Shown here: positions 53,042 through 63,062 of the stretch, in pieces
How the letters are laid out: the number at the start of each line of letters is the position of its first letter
How positions within the stretch are numbered: position 1 is the first letter of the stretch
NCBI RefSeq assembly: GCF_946885955.1
Contig: NZ_CAMPHI010000001.1
Location: 186,001 to 250,000 of the forward strand
Source of the DNA: an uncultured Pseudomonas sp.
GTDB lineage: Bacteria; Pseudomonadota; Gammaproteobacteria; Pseudomonadales; Pseudomonadaceae
Direction: 5' to 3'
DNA length: 64,000 nt
Position numbers and translations under genes: made by a program
The notes under the pieces: model-generated
Told to the model about the DNA's origin: nothing
Databases searched by the model: none
Seen by the model: only the letters and a program-made list of their open reading frames with translations

Positions 53042-53073
53042 AGCCGGCAAGGTGAATGTTCACCTTGCCGGCT
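53042..53073 (+). other. Perfect 15-bp intergenic hairpin inside the cluster
   Basis: The arms AGCCGGCAAGGTGAA and TTCACCTTGCCGGCT are fully complementary with a 2-base centre. It follows the diiron gene by 20 bp; no T-run follows. It could be a 3' stabiliser, a partial terminator that lowers downstream expression, or a protein-binding palindrome. Confidence 0.8.
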
Positions 53074-53127
53074 CGCGACGGAATCGGGCAGTTCGATTCA
53101 CGACTCAGCAAACATGGAGAGTGCACC

Positions 53128-53910
53128 ATGGTGAAAACCCAACAGCATGAAAATGGAATACTCGAGTTGTCCATCTCGACCCCTCCGGTAAACCTGATGG
53201 ACATCGAAACACTGGTGGCCCTGAAAGACTTCATCGACAACGCCAAGCGCAACCAGACCCGCGGCATCGTGATTTCCGGACAACCGGGCTTCTTCTCCTC
53301 CGGCATCGACATTTTCAACCTGACCCGTGGCGATGAGGAACTGGTCAAGAATTACTGGCACGCGGTGTTCCAGCTCGCCACCAGCATGGCGCAAACCCCG
53401 GTGCCGATCGTTGCCGCGATAACCGGCCACTGCATCGCATCCGGCACGCTGATCGCGGCCTTCTCCGATTACCGCATCATCGGTAACGGCAACTGGAATA
53501 TCGGGCTCAACGAAGTACAGGCCGGCATCACCCTGCCGGAATGCTTCCAGATGGCCATACGCCGGATAGTCGGGCCTCACCGTGCCGCCACCATGCTGAT
53601 GTTCGGTGACCTGTTCAGCCCGCAACAGGCACTGGAAATCGGCTTCGTCGATGAAGTGGTGGCAATGGAAAGCGTCCGGCCAAGAGCGCTCGAACGCCTG
53701 AACAGCCTGCTGCGCCTGCCCGCCGATTGCCTGCAGTCGATACGCCGGATGAACCGCAGCGACCTGCAGCAGCAGTTCGCCGAACCCGCCAAGCTGCCCG
53801 TCACGCCATTTATCAATCAGTTCCTGTCCACCGAGGTGCAGAACAACCTGCGCAGGATCGCCCTGGAGCTGCAACAACGCATGAAGGCCAGACACGCGGA
53901 AACATGCTGA
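53128..53910 (+). CDS. Enoyl-CoA hydratase/isomerase (crotonase) family protein
   Basis: 260 residues from ATG 53128 (MVKTQQHENGILELSISTPP) with GGAG upstream. Crotonase features: the oxyanion-hole strand GQPGFFSSGIDI, the second backbone-NH site in AITGHCIASGTLIAAFSDYR, where the usual Gly-Gly-Gly is replaced by Ala-Ser-Gly, and NEVQAGITLPE holding a candidate catalytic Glu. The other conserved hydratase Glu is not obvious, so hydratase activity is uncertain; isomerase, or another crotonase reaction, is possible. It lies third in the co-directional cluster. Confidence 0.85.
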   Translation: MVKTQQHENGILELSISTPPVNLMDIETLVALKDFIDNAKRNQTRGIVISGQPGFFSSGIDIFNLTRGDEELVKNYWHAVFQLATSMAQTPVPIVAAITGHCIASGTLIAAFSDYRIIGNGNWNIGLNEVQAGITLPECFQMAIRRIVGPHRAATMLMFGDLFSPQQALEIGFVDEVVAMESVRPRALERLNSLLRLPADCLQSIRRMNRSDLQQQFAEPAKLPVTPFINQFLSTEVQNNLRRIALELQQRMKARHAETC

Positions 53911-53959
53911 CCCGGTCGAGGCCAATGCAAGCCACTACTTCAACTCAGAGCATTAGTAA

Positions 53960-54487
53960 ATGAACTTGTATCTGCGCCTCATCCTGACCTTGATACGGTC
54001 GTTGGTTAAACCGGCGATAAAGATCGGTGACACCATAGAACTCAACTTGCGGGTGCTACCGAACGATCTCGACTTCAACGGCCATATGAACAACGGGCGT
54101 TATCTGACGATTCTCGATCTCGCGCTGATCGAATACATGACCCGTGCCGGCCTGGTCAGGCTGGGTATAAAAAATGGTTGGAAGCCGGTACTCGGTGCTT
54201 CCATCGTTTCTTATCGCAAGGGCCTCAAGCCCTTTGCCACTTATAGTCTGAGATTTTCTCTGGTGTGCTGGGACGCGCAATGGAGCTATATGACATTCGA
54301 ATTCATCTGCAACGGCCGGGTCATGGCTGTTGGCCATAACAAAGGCGCGATTATCGGCAGGAAAGGTATCGTACCGAGCGACGAGCTGTATAAATCCCTC
54401 GGCTTTCTGCAGAACTCCCCGGCCATACCCGCATCGATCGGGGCGTGGCTCGAAGCCGAGCGGCTGATGAATTCGGCAAGTGCATAA
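53960..54487 (+). CDS. Hotdog-fold acyl-CoA thioesterase (4HBT/THEM6-like)
   Basis: 175 residues. An N-terminal hydrophobic stretch MNLYLRLILTLIRSLVKPAI may associate with the membrane. The hotdog active-site region LPNDLDFNGHMNNGRYLTIL is of the 4HBT/THEM6-like type (Asp and Asn-Asn near residue 36-45), and GASIVSYRKGLKPFATYSL follows. It presumably releases a free acid from an acyl thioester. It sits 49 bp after the crotonase and 69 bp before the acyl-CoA synthetase. No strong ribosome site is visible. Confidence 0.82.
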   Translation: MNLYLRLILTLIRSLVKPAIKIGDTIELNLRVLPNDLDFNGHMNNGRYLTILDLALIEYMTRAGLVRLGIKNGWKPVLGASIVSYRKGLKPFATYSLRFSLVCWDAQWSYMTFEFICNGRVMAVGHNKGAIIGRKGIVPSDELYKSLGFLQNSPAIPASIGAWLEAERLMNSASA

Positions 54488-54556
54488 AACAATAAGTCGC
54501 CGGCAGTCGCGACTTGACCGGCAACGCCAAAACAATATCAAGGCAGGTGGCAAGGT

Positions 54557-56269
<1,713 letters not shown>

Positions 56270-56430
56270 CCCCGGCAGCGGCGCCAGCGCCCGGCCCAGG
56301 CCGGCGCTGGCGTCTTCACACCCGGCGGCAAGCCGCCACATCATCCGCAACCCCATGCGTAACCACTCCTGCTCCCTGCGCCAAAGGTGACGGGCAGTCG
56401 GTGCTGGACGCATATCGAGGAAAGATTGCC

Positions 56431-57732
56431 ATGCACGACCTGGAACGCAACGCCCCGCGAATCGCAGTGATTGGCGCAGGGCCCGCGGGATTGACCGCCG
56501 CCGATACCCTGCGGCGCCGCGGCTATCAGCACGTCACTGTGTTCGAAAAGCTCGGCCGGGTCGGCGGCAAGGTGCATTCGTTTCGCAATGGCGCCAACGT
56601 GGTCGAGCTGGGCGCGGTGCTGGCGTCGAGCGAGTGCACGCAGGTGTTGCGGCTCGCCGACCGGTGCCAGGTGGCGTACGCGCCCTACCCGGTCAGCCTG
56701 GCGATCCTCGACGAACATGGCCAGCGCCAGAGCATCGAATCGTTCCTGCGCAGCCGCTATCAGCCTGACGAGATTCAACGCGCGATCGGCAACTACATCG
56801 AGGTGCTGCAGCGCTTTCCCGAGCTGCACGACAATGGCTTCAGCTCGCTGTCGAGCGACCTGACGCTGCCATTCCAGCAGTTCGCCGCCAAGTACGACTT
56901 CGTTGCGGTGGCGGAACTGGCGCGCAGCCTGCTGATCGGCTTCGGCTACAGCTATTACGAGACGACCCCCGCCGTATATTTCATGAAGCTGATCGGCTGG
57001 CTGTTGAAACCCGGCGGCCCCAATGGCCTGCAGCCCGGCGATTTCTATATGTTTCCGGGTGGCTACCAATCGATCTGGGAAGCGGTGGCGCAGGATCTGG
57101 ATGTGCGCCTGGATGCCGACGTCACCTCGATCCGCCGCGCCGCGTCCGCCGACAGCCCGGTGCAGGTTACCGTCAACGGCGTGTCGCATGAGTTCGATGC
57201 GGTGATCGTCTCCGCCCCCCTGAACCGGGTCGGCGAGTTTCTCGACCTCAGCGCGAACGAGGCGCAGTTGTTCGCCCAGGTGTGCAGCGACCGTTACTTC
57301 GTCAACCTGTTCAACGCCAGCGGCCTGGGCACCGGCGAGTTCCTGTTCTTCCACGACCACGCTCACCCGGCCAAGCTCAATCACGTCAACGCCTGGGCCA
57401 ACCGCGATCCGTCGGTTCCCCTGTATATCAGCTGGCAACTCACCGACCGGGCGCTGACGCTCGATCAGGTCACGGCGACCCTGGCCGAGGATGTCGCGGC
57501 CCAGGGCGGCGAATTCCAAGAACTCAAGCTACGCCAGGAATGGGACTATTTCCCGCGAGTGAGCAGCGCCGCGCTGCAGAACGGATTTTTCCAGCAGGTC
57601 GAGGCGCTGCAGGGCATCGCCAAGGTGTTCTACGTGGGCAGCTCGCTGAGCTTCGAAACCGTGGAGCACAGCGCGCGCTACGCCGAGGCGCTGGTGACCC
57701 GCTACTTTGCGCCGCTCGGCAGCGACGACTAG
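56431..57732 (+). CDS. FAD-dependent amine-oxidase-fold protein resembling polyenoic fatty acid isomerase
   Basis: 433 residues from ATG 56431 with GAGGAA upstream. Rossmann FAD site RIAVIGAGPAGLTAADTLRR (residues 10-29) and GRVGGKVHSF. The whole protein parallels the Propionibacterium acnes polyenoic fatty acid isomerase (PAI, about 424 residues) as I recall it: ELGAVLASS, LTLPFQQFAAKYD, LIGFGYSYYETTPAVYFMKL, WDYFPRVSSAALQNGFFQQV and a C-terminal FYVGSSLSFETVEHSARYAE. PAI moves a double bond of linoleate to give a conjugated diene through a flavin hydride shift. No signal peptide. A different member of the amine oxidase/desaturase group is possible. Confidence 0.75.
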   Translation: MHDLERNAPRIAVIGAGPAGLTAADTLRRRGYQHVTVFEKLGRVGGKVHSFRNGANVVELGAVLASSECTQVLRLADRCQVAYAPYPVSLAILDEHGQRQSIESFLRSRYQPDEIQRAIGNYIEVLQRFPELHDNGFSSLSSDLTLPFQQFAAKYDFVAVAELARSLLIGFGYSYYETTPAVYFMKLIGWLLKPGGPNGLQPGDFYMFPGGYQSIWEAVAQDLDVRLDADVTSIRRAASADSPVQVTVNGVSHEFDAVIVSAPLNRVGEFLDLSANEAQLFAQVCSDRYFVNLFNASGLGTGEFLFFHDHAHPAKLNHVNAWANRDPSVPLYISWQLTDRALTLDQVTATLAEDVAAQGGEFQELKLRQEWDYFPRVSSAALQNGFFQQVEALQGIAKVFYVGSSLSFETVEHSARYAEALVTRYFAPLGSDD

Positions 57733-57733
57733 G

Positions 57734-57804
57734 TAGGGTGCGCCGCGCGCACCAACACCAACACTGTTGTAGCCACAAACGCCTGGTGCGCACGGCGCCC
57801 CCTA
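57734..57804. repeat. Inverted repeat TAGGGTGCGCCGCGCGCACCA family
   Basis: The arms TAGGGTGCGCC..GCGCACCA and TGGTGCGCACGGCGCCCCCTA pair around a 30-bp centre. It begins just after the stop codon of the isomerase-like gene and probably marks the end of the cluster transcript. Confidence 0.8.
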
Positions 57805-57855
57805 GGGCGTCGGGGCCCGCACCGAGGCCAGCCTTCCGGGTTTTTCAACGGCCGG

Positions 57856-58242
57856 CTAACGGCGGTTCAAACCATGCAAGGCCCAGAAACACAGGCCGGC
57901 CGAGACGATTTCCAGCAGCAATGCATAGAGGTTGAAGGTCTGCTGGTCGCCGCCATCCAGCCATAGCCCGCCGATACGTGCCAGGGCCAGGGCGCTGTAG
58001 AGCAGCGCCAACAGGCTCAGGGTCGGCCGCAGCAGGTCGAGCCGGGCGAACGACAAGCCGATAAACGCCGCCAGACCCAGTTGCAGGCCACCGTAGTAGG
58101 CACGTATATCGGTGGCCGCCGCCGGGGCCATCAGCAGCATGCCGCTGAGGTTGGCCATTTCGTGCGGGCGCATGAAATACGCCAGGCCCAAGCCGGCCGT
58201 CGCCAGCAGCTGGATCGATAGAACGACACGGGCGAACAACAT
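57856..58242 (-). CDS. DUF4345-like four-TM membrane protein
   Basis: 128 residues, ATG 58242 (MLFARVVLSIQLLATAGLGL) with AGGAAG upstream; the longer frame is rejected. Four TM segments are evident, with RPHEMANLSGML and TDIRAYYGGLQLGLAAF between them, a pattern I associate with DUF4345. The function is unknown. It converges with the preceding cluster and is divergent from the DUF411 gene. Confidence 0.78.
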   Translation of the reverse strand: MLFARVVLSIQLLATAGLGLAYFMRPHEMANLSGMLLMAPAAATDIRAYYGGLQLGLAAFIGLSFARLDLLRPTLSLLALLYSALALARIGGLWLDGGDQQTFNLYALLLEIVSAGLCFWALHGLNRR

Positions 58243-58372
58243 CGGCAGCTTCCTTCCCTGAGTATCCGGGGTGCAGCATAAGCCGTGCCCGCCCGGCCGG
58301 GAAGCGCCCGCCGGCTTCAGCGTCCGCGAAACTCGCGCTATGCTCCCACTCCTACCGACGGAGAACCCCCGT

Positions 58373-58807
58373 ATGCGCTGGTCACTTTTGCTGTTCTGCG
58401 CGTTCGCCGGCCTTTCGCAGGCGGCCGAGACGCTTGCCATCGATGTGCATCGCGACCCCAACTGCGGCTGCTGCAAGGCCTGGATCGCCCACCTGCAGGA
58501 CAACGGTTTCACCGTCCATGATCACCTCGAGCGCGACATGAGCGCGCTCAAGCAACGCCTCGGCGTACCGCCGCGCCTGGCCTCCTGCCATACCGCGGTG
58601 ATCGATGGCCAGTTCGTCGAAGGCCATGTGCCCGCCGCCGACATCCTCAAACTGCGTCAACGCCCCGACCTGCTCGGCGCCGCCGTACCCGGTATGCCCA
58701 CGGGTTCGCCGGGCATGGAATACGGCGATAGACACGATGCCTATCAGGTCATAGGCGTGGATAAGCAAGGCGAAGATCAGCTGATCAGTGAACACCCAGG
58801 CAACTGA
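58373..58807 (+). CDS. DUF411 periplasmic metal-binding protein
   Basis: 144 residues. The signal peptide MRWSLLLFCAFAGLSQAAE is followed by the DUF411 site DPNCGCCKAWIAHL, VPPRLASCHTAVIDGQFVEG and HVPAADILKL. The CxCC and later Cys/His suggest copper binding; family members often sit in copper-resistance loci, but here it is 50 kb from copA. GGAG precedes ATG 58373. Confidence 0.9.
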   Translation: MRWSLLLFCAFAGLSQAAETLAIDVHRDPNCGCCKAWIAHLQDNGFTVHDHLERDMSALKQRLGVPPRLASCHTAVIDGQFVEGHVPAADILKLRQRPDLLGAAVPGMPTGSPGMEYGDRHDAYQVIGVDKQGEDQLISEHPGN

Positions 58808-58850
58808 GTGCGCATTCTTCAATGCGAGTGAAAACGAGGGACGGCAGCCA

Positions 58851-59714
58851 ATGCGCTGGAAACGGGCAAGACGTAGCGACAACGTAGTGGATGCGCGCGG
58901 CAGCGGTCGCGGCCTGCCTATTGGCGGCAAGGGCCTGAGCCTCGGTGGCGTCGCCGTGGTGGTCGTCGTCGGTCTGTTGCTGGGCCAGGACCCGTTGCAG
59001 ATACTCGGCCAGCTGGCCGGCCAAGCGACCCAGAGCCCTTCGACCAGCCAGCCCCGGGGGGCGGGGTCCGACGAGCAGTCGGAATTCGTCCGCGCCATCC
59101 TCGGCGACACCGAAGACACCTGGCGCGAAATTTTTCAGGGCGCGCAGCGGCAATACCAGGACCCGACCCTGGTGCTGTTTAGCGGCGGCGTGGATTCCGC
59201 CTGCGGCTTCGCCAGTGCGGCGGTCGGTCCCTTCTACTGCCCGGGCGACCGGCGGGTGTATATCGACCTGGGATTTTTCCGCGAGCTGGATCAGCGCTTC
59301 GGTGCCGCTGGCGATTTTGCCCAGGCCTATGTGATCGCCCATGAGGTCGGTCACCATGTGCAAACTCTGCTCGGGGTTTCGGCCAAGGTCAACGCGGCAC
59401 GCCAGCGCGGCGAAAAGCTGGAAGGCGATAACGGTTTGCTGGTACGCCAGGAATTGCAAGCCGACTGTCTGGCAGGTGTCTGGGCGCAGCACGCCGAGCG
59501 CCGCCTCGATTGGCTGGAGCCGGGCGACCTGGAAGAAGCGCTGAACGCCGCCAACGCGATCGGCGACGACCGTTTGCAGCAGCGCAGCCGCGGCCAGGTG
59601 GTGCCGGACTCTTTCACCCACGGCACCTCCGCGCAGCGGGTGCGCTGGTTCAAGCGCGGATTCGAAAAGGGCGACCCGGGGCAGTGCGACACCTTCCAGA
59701 GCACCCGCCTGTAA
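58851..59714 (+). CDS. ypfJ: YpfJ-family neutral zinc metallopeptidase
   Basis: 287 residues, ATG 58851 (MRWKRARRSDNVVDARGSGR), the typical YpfJ start. A single TM segment LSLGGVAVVVVVGLLLGQ lies at about 29-46, then a periplasmic domain with zinc motif H164-E-V-G-H168 (AHEVGHHVQ), the downstream Glu in QELQADCLAG, and Cys pairs (SACGFAS, FYCPG) that may form a disulfide. The physiological substrate is unknown. Confidence 0.9.
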   Translation: MRWKRARRSDNVVDARGSGRGLPIGGKGLSLGGVAVVVVVGLLLGQDPLQILGQLAGQATQSPSTSQPRGAGSDEQSEFVRAILGDTEDTWREIFQGAQRQYQDPTLVLFSGGVDSACGFASAAVGPFYCPGDRRVYIDLGFFRELDQRFGAAGDFAQAYVIAHEVGHHVQTLLGVSAKVNAARQRGEKLEGDNGLLVRQELQADCLAGVWAQHAERRLDWLEPGDLEEALNAANAIGDDRLQQRSRGQVVPDSFTHGTSAQRVRWFKRGFEKGDPGQCDTFQSTRL

Positions 59715-59735
59715 CGGCGGCCGTAGCGGGATGCA

Positions 59736-59761
59736 AATGGCCCGGACGAGTCCGGGCCATT
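59736..59761. terminator. Bidirectional hairpin between ypfJ and the RIO kinase gene
   Basis: The arms AATGGCCCGGA and TCCGGGCCATT enclose CGAG. It lies between two convergent genes; short T-rich runs follow on both sides. Confidence 0.75.
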
Positions 59762-59778
59762 GCTTGTTACCTGAGTCG

Positions 59779-60666
59779 CTATTGCGCCCAGGGCGGCGGC
59801 GGTTCTTCGCCTTTGGGTTCGTCTTCGGCGTTGAGCAATGCCTGACGGCGCGCCTCGTCGGCCAGCGCGGCCTTGATTTCGCGCATCACCGCGTCGATAT
59901 CGGCGCTTTCTTCCGGGTCGTCGAACTCGCCGGTCAGCGCAGTGTCCGGGGTCAGCTTGCCTTCCTCGTACAGCGCCCACATTTCCTTGGCGTATTTGGT
60001 GAATTTCAACTCGGGGGCGAACTGACCGAAGTACGCGGACATATTGCCGACATCGCGTTCGAGCATCTTGAACGCATGGTTGTTGCCGGCGGCATCCACC
60101 GCCTGGGGCAGGTCAATCACCACCGGGCCCTCCGGGCCGAGCAGCACGTTGAACTCGGACAAGTCGCCATGCACCAGGCCGGCGCAGAGCATCTTCACCA
60201 CTTCCTGGATCATGAACGCGTGGAATTCGCGGGCATCGTCCGGGTGCAGGTCGACGTCGTTGAGGCGCGGTGCGACATCGCCTTCACCATCGTCGACCAG
60301 CTCCATCAGCAACACGCCTTCTAGGAAGTCGTAAGGTTTAGGCACCCGCACGCCGGCATTGGCCAGGCGGAACAGCGCCGCCACCTCGGCATTCTGCCAG
60401 GCGTCTTCCTGCCCCTTGCGCCCGTACTTCGAGCCCTTGGCCATGGCTCGCGCGTCGCGGCTGTTGCGTACTTTGCGGCCCTCCTGGTACTCGGCGGCCT
60501 GGCGAAAACTGCGTTTGTTGGCTTCCTTATAGACCTTGGCGCAACGCAGCTCATCGCCACAGCGCACCACATAAACGGCAGCCTCTTTTCCACTCATCAG
60601 CGGGCGGACCACCTCGTCGACCAGACCAGCCTCGACCAGGGGTTCAATGCGTTTTGGTGTCTTCAT
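59779..60666 (-). CDS. RIO1-like serine protein kinase
   Basis: 295 residues. RIO kinase landmarks: SGKEAAVYVVRCGDE as the nucleotide loop, CAKVYKEANKRSFR with the catalytic Lys, LVHGDLSEFNVLLG as the catalytic loop and VVIDLPQAVD as the metal-binding Asp loop. A helical C-terminal region ends EDEPKGEEPPPPWAQ. RIO kinases are ribosome-assembly factors in archaea and eukaryotes; the bacterial members are less studied. ATG 60666 has no strong ribosome site. Confidence 0.92.
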   Translation of the reverse strand: MKTPKRIEPLVEAGLVDEVVRPLMSGKEAAVYVVRCGDELRCAKVYKEANKRSFRQAAEYQEGRKVRNSRDARAMAKGSKYGRKGQEDAWQNAEVAALFRLANAGVRVPKPYDFLEGVLLMELVDDGEGDVAPRLNDVDLHPDDAREFHAFMIQEVVKMLCAGLVHGDLSEFNVLLGPEGPVVIDLPQAVDAAGNNHAFKMLERDVGNMSAYFGQFAPELKFTKYAKEMWALYEEGKLTPDTALTGEFDDPEESADIDAVMREIKAALADEARRQALLNAEDEPKGEEPPPPWAQ

Positions 60667-60990
60667 CAGCGTTAATCAGGGGTCCTGTGTTGCCCAACTC
60701 GCGTATCCCGCCCGTTATACGGCAATCTTTCCGCAGCGCACACCCTCTGAGCCACCGGGATCGTGCAAGTCGGCGAAAATACCGACCCGATATCCGGTTA
60801 TTGCGACGCAACCAGCGAGTCGTTCGTCATCCATACCCTAGCGCGCAATGCCGTATCGCGGCGGCCGGCATGCAACCAAATCGCACCCGCCGCTGTCTGT
60901 GTAAGCGGCCGCCGACTCGGTGGCGGTTCGAGTGTTCAGATTGTTTTTAATCTTTATCCAAACGAGGCCAGGGTCTCGCAGGAGCTGCAG

Positions 60991-61446
60991 ATGGATACGG
61001 TGATAAAACGACTCCACCCAAATAACGACGGCAGCGACTGGGCGACGGCACAGCAGCATCGCCGGTCGACGCTCGGCACCTCGACTATCGCTCAGCCCGC
61101 CTCACTGGCGATGCACCGCCATCTGCACGCCAGCCGGCGTAATGGCATCGCGGCGCCTTACCTCGCCTCCTGCCACATCGCCACCGACCGCCCCGCCCGC
61201 TATATCGCCCGCCTGTGCCAACAGTTCGAGCACAAGCTGGCGGTCAGTTACGACACGCAGCAGGGGCGCATCGGCTTCGACTTCGGTTTGTGCCTGTTGC
61301 ACAGCGACGGCGGCGGCCTGCGCATCAGTGTGTTCAGCGACACCCCGAAGAACCTGGACAAGCTCAAGCATGCGGTCGGCAGCCACTTCGAGCGTTTCGT
61401 CTGGCAGGCACCGCTGCGGCTCGACTGGCAAACACCCGAAGACTGA
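60991..61446 (+). CDS. DUF2218-family protein
   Basis: 151 residues from ATG 60991 with AGGAG seven bases upstream; the frame further upstream looks non-coding. The first 50 residues are polar and variable; the DUF2218 core is ASCHIATDRPARYIARLCQQ then GFDFGLCLLHSDGGGLRISV and NLDKLKHAVGSHFERFVW. Family members are small and of unknown function, often near siderophore or iron genes; no such context here. Confidence 0.82.
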   Translation: MDTVIKRLHPNNDGSDWATAQQHRRSTLGTSTIAQPASLAMHRHLHASRRNGIAAPYLASCHIATDRPARYIARLCQQFEHKLAVSYDTQQGRIGFDFGLCLLHSDGGGLRISVFSDTPKNLDKLKHAVGSHFERFVWQAPLRLDWQTPED

Positions 61447-61527
61447 TCCACTTCAAAAGCGTAAATCGGATTGGCCGTAACGCCCCGAGCGCCGACAATT
61501 GGCCCATACCCCATCAGGAGCCAAGCC

Positions 61528-62583
61528 ATGCTCGATCCAGATCTCTGCTGGCAAGCCGTATGCGATCGCAATGGCGCCTACGATGGCCAGTTCGTCTTCG
61601 CGGTACGCTCGACCGGCATCTATTGCCGGCCCAGTTGCCCGGCGCGCCGGCCATTGCAGGACAACGTCAGTTTTCACCCCACGGTGGCAGCAGCCGAACA
61701 GGCGGGCTTTCGGCCTTGCCGGCGCTGCTCGCCCCAGGGCCAGAGTCCGGCCGAACAGCTCGATGCACTGGTGGCGGCCGCCTGCCGCTTGCTCGATAAC
61801 GCCGACCAGGCCCTCAGCCTCGAACAACTGGCTACACGCATCGGTCTCTCCGCTTCGCACCTGGCGCGCGCCTTCAAGGCCCGCACCGGGTTGACCCCAA
61901 AAGCCTGGGCCGAGGCCCGGCGCCGCGCGCGCCTGGATGCGCAGCTGGGGCAAGCCGACAGCGTGCTGGAAGCGGCGCTCGCCGCCGGCTACTCCGGCAC
62001 CCGCGCGCTGTACCAGCAAACCGAGGCGCTGAGCCCCGCGCAACGACGCAAACAGGCGGCCGGCGAAACCCTGCGCTACGCCATCGCCGCCTGCCCACTC
62101 GGCAAAATGCTGCTCGCGGCCAGCGAGCAAGGCGTCTGCGCACTGCTACTGGGTGACAGCGACGAGACCCTGGAGGCTGAATTGCAGCAGCGTTTCGCCG
62201 CCGCGCAACGGCTACGCGACGACACCCATCTGAGCCCCTGGCTGGCCCAGGTGATCGCCCAGATCGAAGAACCCGTGCGCGCCGCGCAGTTGCCCCTGGA
62301 TATTCGCGGGACGGCGTTCCAGCAACAGGTTTGGCGCGCCTTGCGCAGCATCCCGCCGGGCGAGACGCGCAACTATGCCGAACTGGCCGCGCAACTGGGC
62401 AGCCACCCACGCGCCGTGGCCCGCGCCTGCGCCAGCAACCCGCTGGGGCTGCTGATCCCCTGCCATCGTGTGGTCGCCAGCAATGGCAACCTCAGCGGTT
62501 ACCGTTGGGGGATCGAGCGTAAGGCGGCATTGCTCAAGCGCGAGCGGCAAACGGCGGAATCAATGGCCGAGCGGATTTCCTGA
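61528..62583 (+). CDS. ada: Ada: methylphosphotriester/O6-methylguanine-DNA methyltransferase and activator
   Basis: 351 residues from ATG 61528 with AGGAG upstream. The N-terminal zinc domain has Cys33 and Cys37 (TGIYCRPSCPARRP) and the FRPCRRC pair; Cys33 is the expected triester acceptor. An AraC-type helix-turn-helix follows (LSASHLARAFKARTGLTPKAW). The C-terminal methyltransferase has LLIPCHRVV with the acceptor Cys312. All active residues are present. It repairs alkylated DNA and, once methylated, activates the adaptive response. Confidence 0.95.
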   Translation: MLDPDLCWQAVCDRNGAYDGQFVFAVRSTGIYCRPSCPARRPLQDNVSFHPTVAAAEQAGFRPCRRCSPQGQSPAEQLDALVAAACRLLDNADQALSLEQLATRIGLSASHLARAFKARTGLTPKAWAEARRRARLDAQLGQADSVLEAALAAGYSGTRALYQQTEALSPAQRRKQAAGETLRYAIAACPLGKMLLAASEQGVCALLLGDSDETLEAELQQRFAAAQRLRDDTHLSPWLAQVIAQIEEPVRAAQLPLDIRGTAFQQQVWRALRSIPPGETRNYAELAAQLGSHPRAVARACASNPLGLLIPCHRVVASNGNLSGYRWGIERKAALLKRERQTAESMAERIS

Positions 62584-62761
62584 TCCTCGACGAATTCGGC
62601 GAACCGAGCCTGGATCGGATTCGTCTGCGCATACTGCTCAAACACCAGCGGCAGCCCCAAGTGCTTGAAGACGCGCCCTGGGAACAGCCTTCGCGCCCCA
62701 GCCTGGAAAGCCGCGCCGAAGAGGCCGGCATCAGCGACATCCGGAGCCGGCGCAGGGATTG
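62582..62761 (+). other. Possible gene remnant, no start codon
   Basis: In one plus frame overlapping the end of ada the sequence reads FLILDEFGEPSLDRIRLRIL, continues with LKHQRQPQVLEDAPWEQP and ends ISDIRSRRRD before TGA. Codon choice is like real Pseudomonas genes (CTG, GAC, CGC, AGC), but there is no ATG, GTG or TTG between the preceding stop and this stretch. It may be the 3' remnant of a lost gene or a frame-shifted small gene. Confidence 0.3.
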
Positions 62762-63062
62762 ATCGCGGAAGCCGCCGCCCGGCTAGCGGGGTCACTCGGC
62801 AACAGCTCAGCGCGACAGGCAAAAAAAGAGCGGCGTCGCCAGAGGCGAGCCGCTCCAAATCACGGAGTTGCATACGTCGCTGGCGCACAAAGCCGCACCA
62901 GCACGAATTGGATAAACCGCCGACGCTTGCGGTCACATCCGCCCGGCAAAGCGGGCGCTGCACGGCCTGCTTGATACCGCGCCGGCAAAGCCCGAAGCTA
63001 TGCACCTGCCCGCCGCGCTGTTACAGCGCCTTCCTTATCGGCTCCCCGTACAGGCCAGCACC
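62584..63062. other. 479-bp region between ada and the mazG-like gene
   Basis: No complete gene is supported. It contains a codon-biased open stretch without a start (62582-62761), a strong minus-strand terminator (62821-62855), and GC-rich repeats CGGCAAAGC at about 62944 and 62982. The stretch 62856-63060 may encode a short minus-strand RNA. Confidence 0.5.
62821..62855 (-). terminator. Strong minus-strand terminator without an assigned gene
   Basis: Read on the minus strand, GAGCGGC-TCGCC pairs with GGCGA-C-GCCGCTC (one bulged C, loop TCT) and is followed by seven T. This is a textbook intrinsic terminator, but no minus-strand gene lies within the 200 bp upstream of it. Confidence 0.8.

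Noticed and set aside
62499..63005. 168-codon minus-strand frame over the ada-mazG gap
   Set aside because: It reads through the strong terminator hairpin and into ada; no family features.
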